Source: JALEFZ01 sp964564415
Lineage (GTDB): Bacteria; Bacteroidota; Bacteroidia; J057
Direction of reading: 5' to 3'
DNA length: 64,000 nucleotides
Assembly: GCA_964564415.1 (NCBI GenBank)
Contig: CAZMAV010000007.1
Span: 124,001 to 188,000, forward strand
Shown here piece after piece: positions 62,626-64,000 of the stretch. The notes beneath the pieces were generated by a model. It saw nothing but the letters and a program-made list of their open reading frames with translations. It had not been told where the DNA came from and did not search any database. The translations under genes were made by a program, and so were the position numbers. How positions within the stretch are numbered: the stretch's first letter is position 1; every line of letters begins with the position of its first letter.

Positions 62626-63636
62626 CTATTTTTTTTGCCTTGTGCCATATTCACTGTGCCAATGGTCCATACGTTGATCCAGCTTTTTCTCTTCATCAGA
62701 CACATCAAAGCCCATTTTTGTCAAATTTTCCAGCTTTACTTTTAATTTCTCCAAGAAAGAAAAATAATCCTCTGACCAAGGGTGAAGGGGTCGGTGTTCC
62801 AGTTCCAGCCTTACCTTGGCCCATGCTTTCATCCGCTCACGGCTTTCGGCCCTCAGGCAGGAAGATTGAAATTTTTCCCAAATCACCGCTTCCCCGGTAG
62901 AATTGGGGTGTATCATGTCCTCGCCGTAAAAACGATAATCGCGAAGTTCGTCCATCATCACCTCGAAGGATGGAAAGTAATGGACAGCCTCCCTTCCCTC
63001 TTCCATCAGGGCACAACTGTAGCGAAGGATGGACTTACTCAAGGAATTGACGCTCAGCCCATCTCTGATATGGCGAATCGGACTCACTGTCAAAATGACC
63101 TGCAAAGCTGGATTCAGGGCCTGAAGGACAGAAAGTAAGTCCCCGAAGTCTTTAGCAATGAGTGTGGGGTCCAGCATTTCCCGATAGAAATAATCAGAGG
63201 GGTATTTGTGGCAGTTGTTGACCAGTTGCTCGGTTATTTTTCGGACATACACATGGGCTGTGCCAAATGTCAGGATCAAAAAATCTAGCTTTTGGAGCCG
63301 TTTCTTCAGGGACTCCTGTACGGGAGCTAGTTTTTCTCTCAGAGCAGATAGGTCTGCAGCTGTCCATTTGCCATGAAGGTCAAAACTAAAGCCATGGCCC
63401 AGGTGTTGATGGCTTTCGAGGTCAAGTTCCTCTCTGCCCAGTCCAATTCGGATCAATTTGAAAAGGGACCGAGGATTGTAAGCAATGCCCAGGGGATTGG
63501 TCTGGATGTCAAACTTGTTTTGGGCAAGTCTTTGGCCCATGGTCTCGGCAAAGCAGGAACCCATGGCCAGCAAGCGATGCTCATAGCTAATGGGAGCTTC
63601 CAGAATGGGTATATTTAGGGGTGTTTGCAAATTCAT
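62626..63636 (-). CDS. GSCFA-domain protein
   Basis: 336 aa. Named after its own motif LAMGSCFAETMGQRL at about residues 25-38, an SGNH-hydrolase-like fold with Ser in GSCFA, FLILTFGTAHVY and the late MIHPNSTGEAVIWEKF (Asp/His block). Cytosolic in prediction. A Bacteroidota-enriched family of unknown substrate. Divergent from the next plus-strand gene across about 200 bp. Confidence 0.88.
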   Translation of the reverse strand: MNLQTPLNIPILEAPISYEHRLLAMGSCFAETMGQRLAQNKFDIQTNPLGIAYNPRSLFKLIRIGLGREELDLESHQHLGHGFSFDLHGKWTAADLSALREKLAPVQESLKKRLQKLDFLILTFGTAHVYVRKITEQLVNNCHKYPSDYFYREMLDPTLIAKDFGDLLSVLQALNPALQVILTVSPIRHIRDGLSVNSLSKSILRYSCALMEEGREAVHYFPSFEVMMDELRDYRFYGEDMIHPNSTGEAVIWEKFQSSCLRAESRERMKAWAKVRLELEHRPLHPWSEDYFSFLEKLKVKLENLTKMGFDVSDEEKKLDQRMDHWHSEYGTRQKK

Positions 63637-63838
63637 AGATTTAAAGTGCTATCGCATGCAACGAAGAGGCTCCTGTTGAGCATCTTTCCTTAATAAGTGC
63701 TGTATTCCTGTTCAAAAATCAGGATGATGAGATAAATTGTCTCCAAAATGGTGAAGCTCACTGGCAAATCCTCAAACCCTGGTAGCGATCTCGACGTAAT
63801 TGATTTTCAAAGCCTACTACTTTTATTATATTTATTCT

Positions 63839-64000
63839 ATGAAATATACTCTTCTCCTTTTATCGTTGATCATGTTGATTCCTCTTGTTTCTCTTGCTCA
63901 AAGGGAGGAGGGTGTATACCAGTTTTCCGGGATGGTCGTGGACATAGATAGCCTCACCCCCATTCCCTTTGTTCGCATTCAAATCAACCATAGCCGAAAC
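63839..64000 (+). CDS. Start of an outer-membrane/regulatory-domain protein (cut by window end)
   Basis: 54 codons visible. A signal peptide (LLLLSLIMLIPLVSLA) is followed by YQFSGMVVDIDSLTPIPFV, the start of a carboxypeptidase-regulatory-like (CarbopepD_reg) beta-sandwich, often at the front of TonB-dependent receptors or of short standalone proteins. Length and full domain order lie outside the window. Confidence 0.7.
   Translation, partial: MKYTLLLLSLIMLIPLVSLAQREEGVYQFSGMVVDIDSLTPIPFVRIQINHSRN

Noticed and set aside
1..64000. Insertion sequences, phage or integron as the cause of the gene decay
   Set aside because: No transposase, integrase, terminal inverted repeat or target duplication was seen at any broken locus; lesions look like small indels and plain deletions.

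Overview
The window looks like chromosomal DNA of a member of the Bacteroidota, probably of a Saprospirales-like lineage (the lineage is inference, the phylum is well supported). Reasons: several secreted proteins end in type IX secretion (T9SS) sorting domains; families typical of the phylum occur (DUF4905, DUF4340, DUF4159, GSCFA, a zinc-less sirtuin); carotenoid genes of the crtB/crtYcd/crtZ/crtW type are present; genes have weak Shine-Dalgarno sequences; and a few TAnnTTTG -7 elements can be seen. No rRNA, tRNA, CRISPR array, transposase or phage gene was found.

Layout. 0-3.8 kb: a broken secreted-protein gene, a glycosyltransferase, two DinB-like proteins, a DoxX-like protein and a broken Uma2 nuclease gene. 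3.8-8.8 kb: a minus-strand carotenoid operon (ECF sigma factor, crtB, an unknown 158-aa protein, crtYcd, ispH, crtZ, crtW) with no crtI. 9-24 kb: housekeeping and stress genes (rsmE, pckA, tatD, cNMP-binding histidine kinase, Rieske oxygenase, PhoD phosphatase, YqaE protein, an ECF sigma factor), with a T9SS-protein remnant and a frameshifted SGNH hydrolase. 23-31 kb: M61 peptidase, a broken microbial rhodopsin joined to a headless OmpA gene, a di-heme peroxidase, a GMC oxidoreductase and rsmA. 31-43 kb: pepA, pdxA, a DUF/CAT hybrid remnant, a Ycf46-like AAA ATPase facing a 1486-aa membrane-spanning pseudo-CHAT/TPR protein, then an ECF sigma factor with a translationally coupled anti-sigma-like protein. 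43-64 kb: adk, obg, M16 peptidase, uvrC, a PQQ-type dehydrogenase, a propeller/barrel outer-membrane protein, surE, a sirtuin, a SprB-repeat T9SS protein, DUF547, VanZ, GSCFA, and the start of a last gene cut by the window edge.

The most striking feature is localised gene decay. About fifty genes read through cleanly, including ones of 1486 and 1086 codons. Six or seven dispensable-type loci carry one or more indels or deletion junctions: the 5' edge gene, Uma2, the T9SS remnant, the SGNH hydrolase, rhodopsin plus OmpA, and DUF plus CAT. In the rhodopsin, one lesion fits an 11-bp slippage deletion between 8-bp direct repeats, and helix G with its retinal lysine is gone. Either the lineage is shedding accessory functions, including light-driven ion pumping, or the assembly has local errors. 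The second best candidate for new biology is the AAA / pseudo-CHAT-TPR / sigma / anti-sigma neighbourhood at 34.3-42.3 kb.
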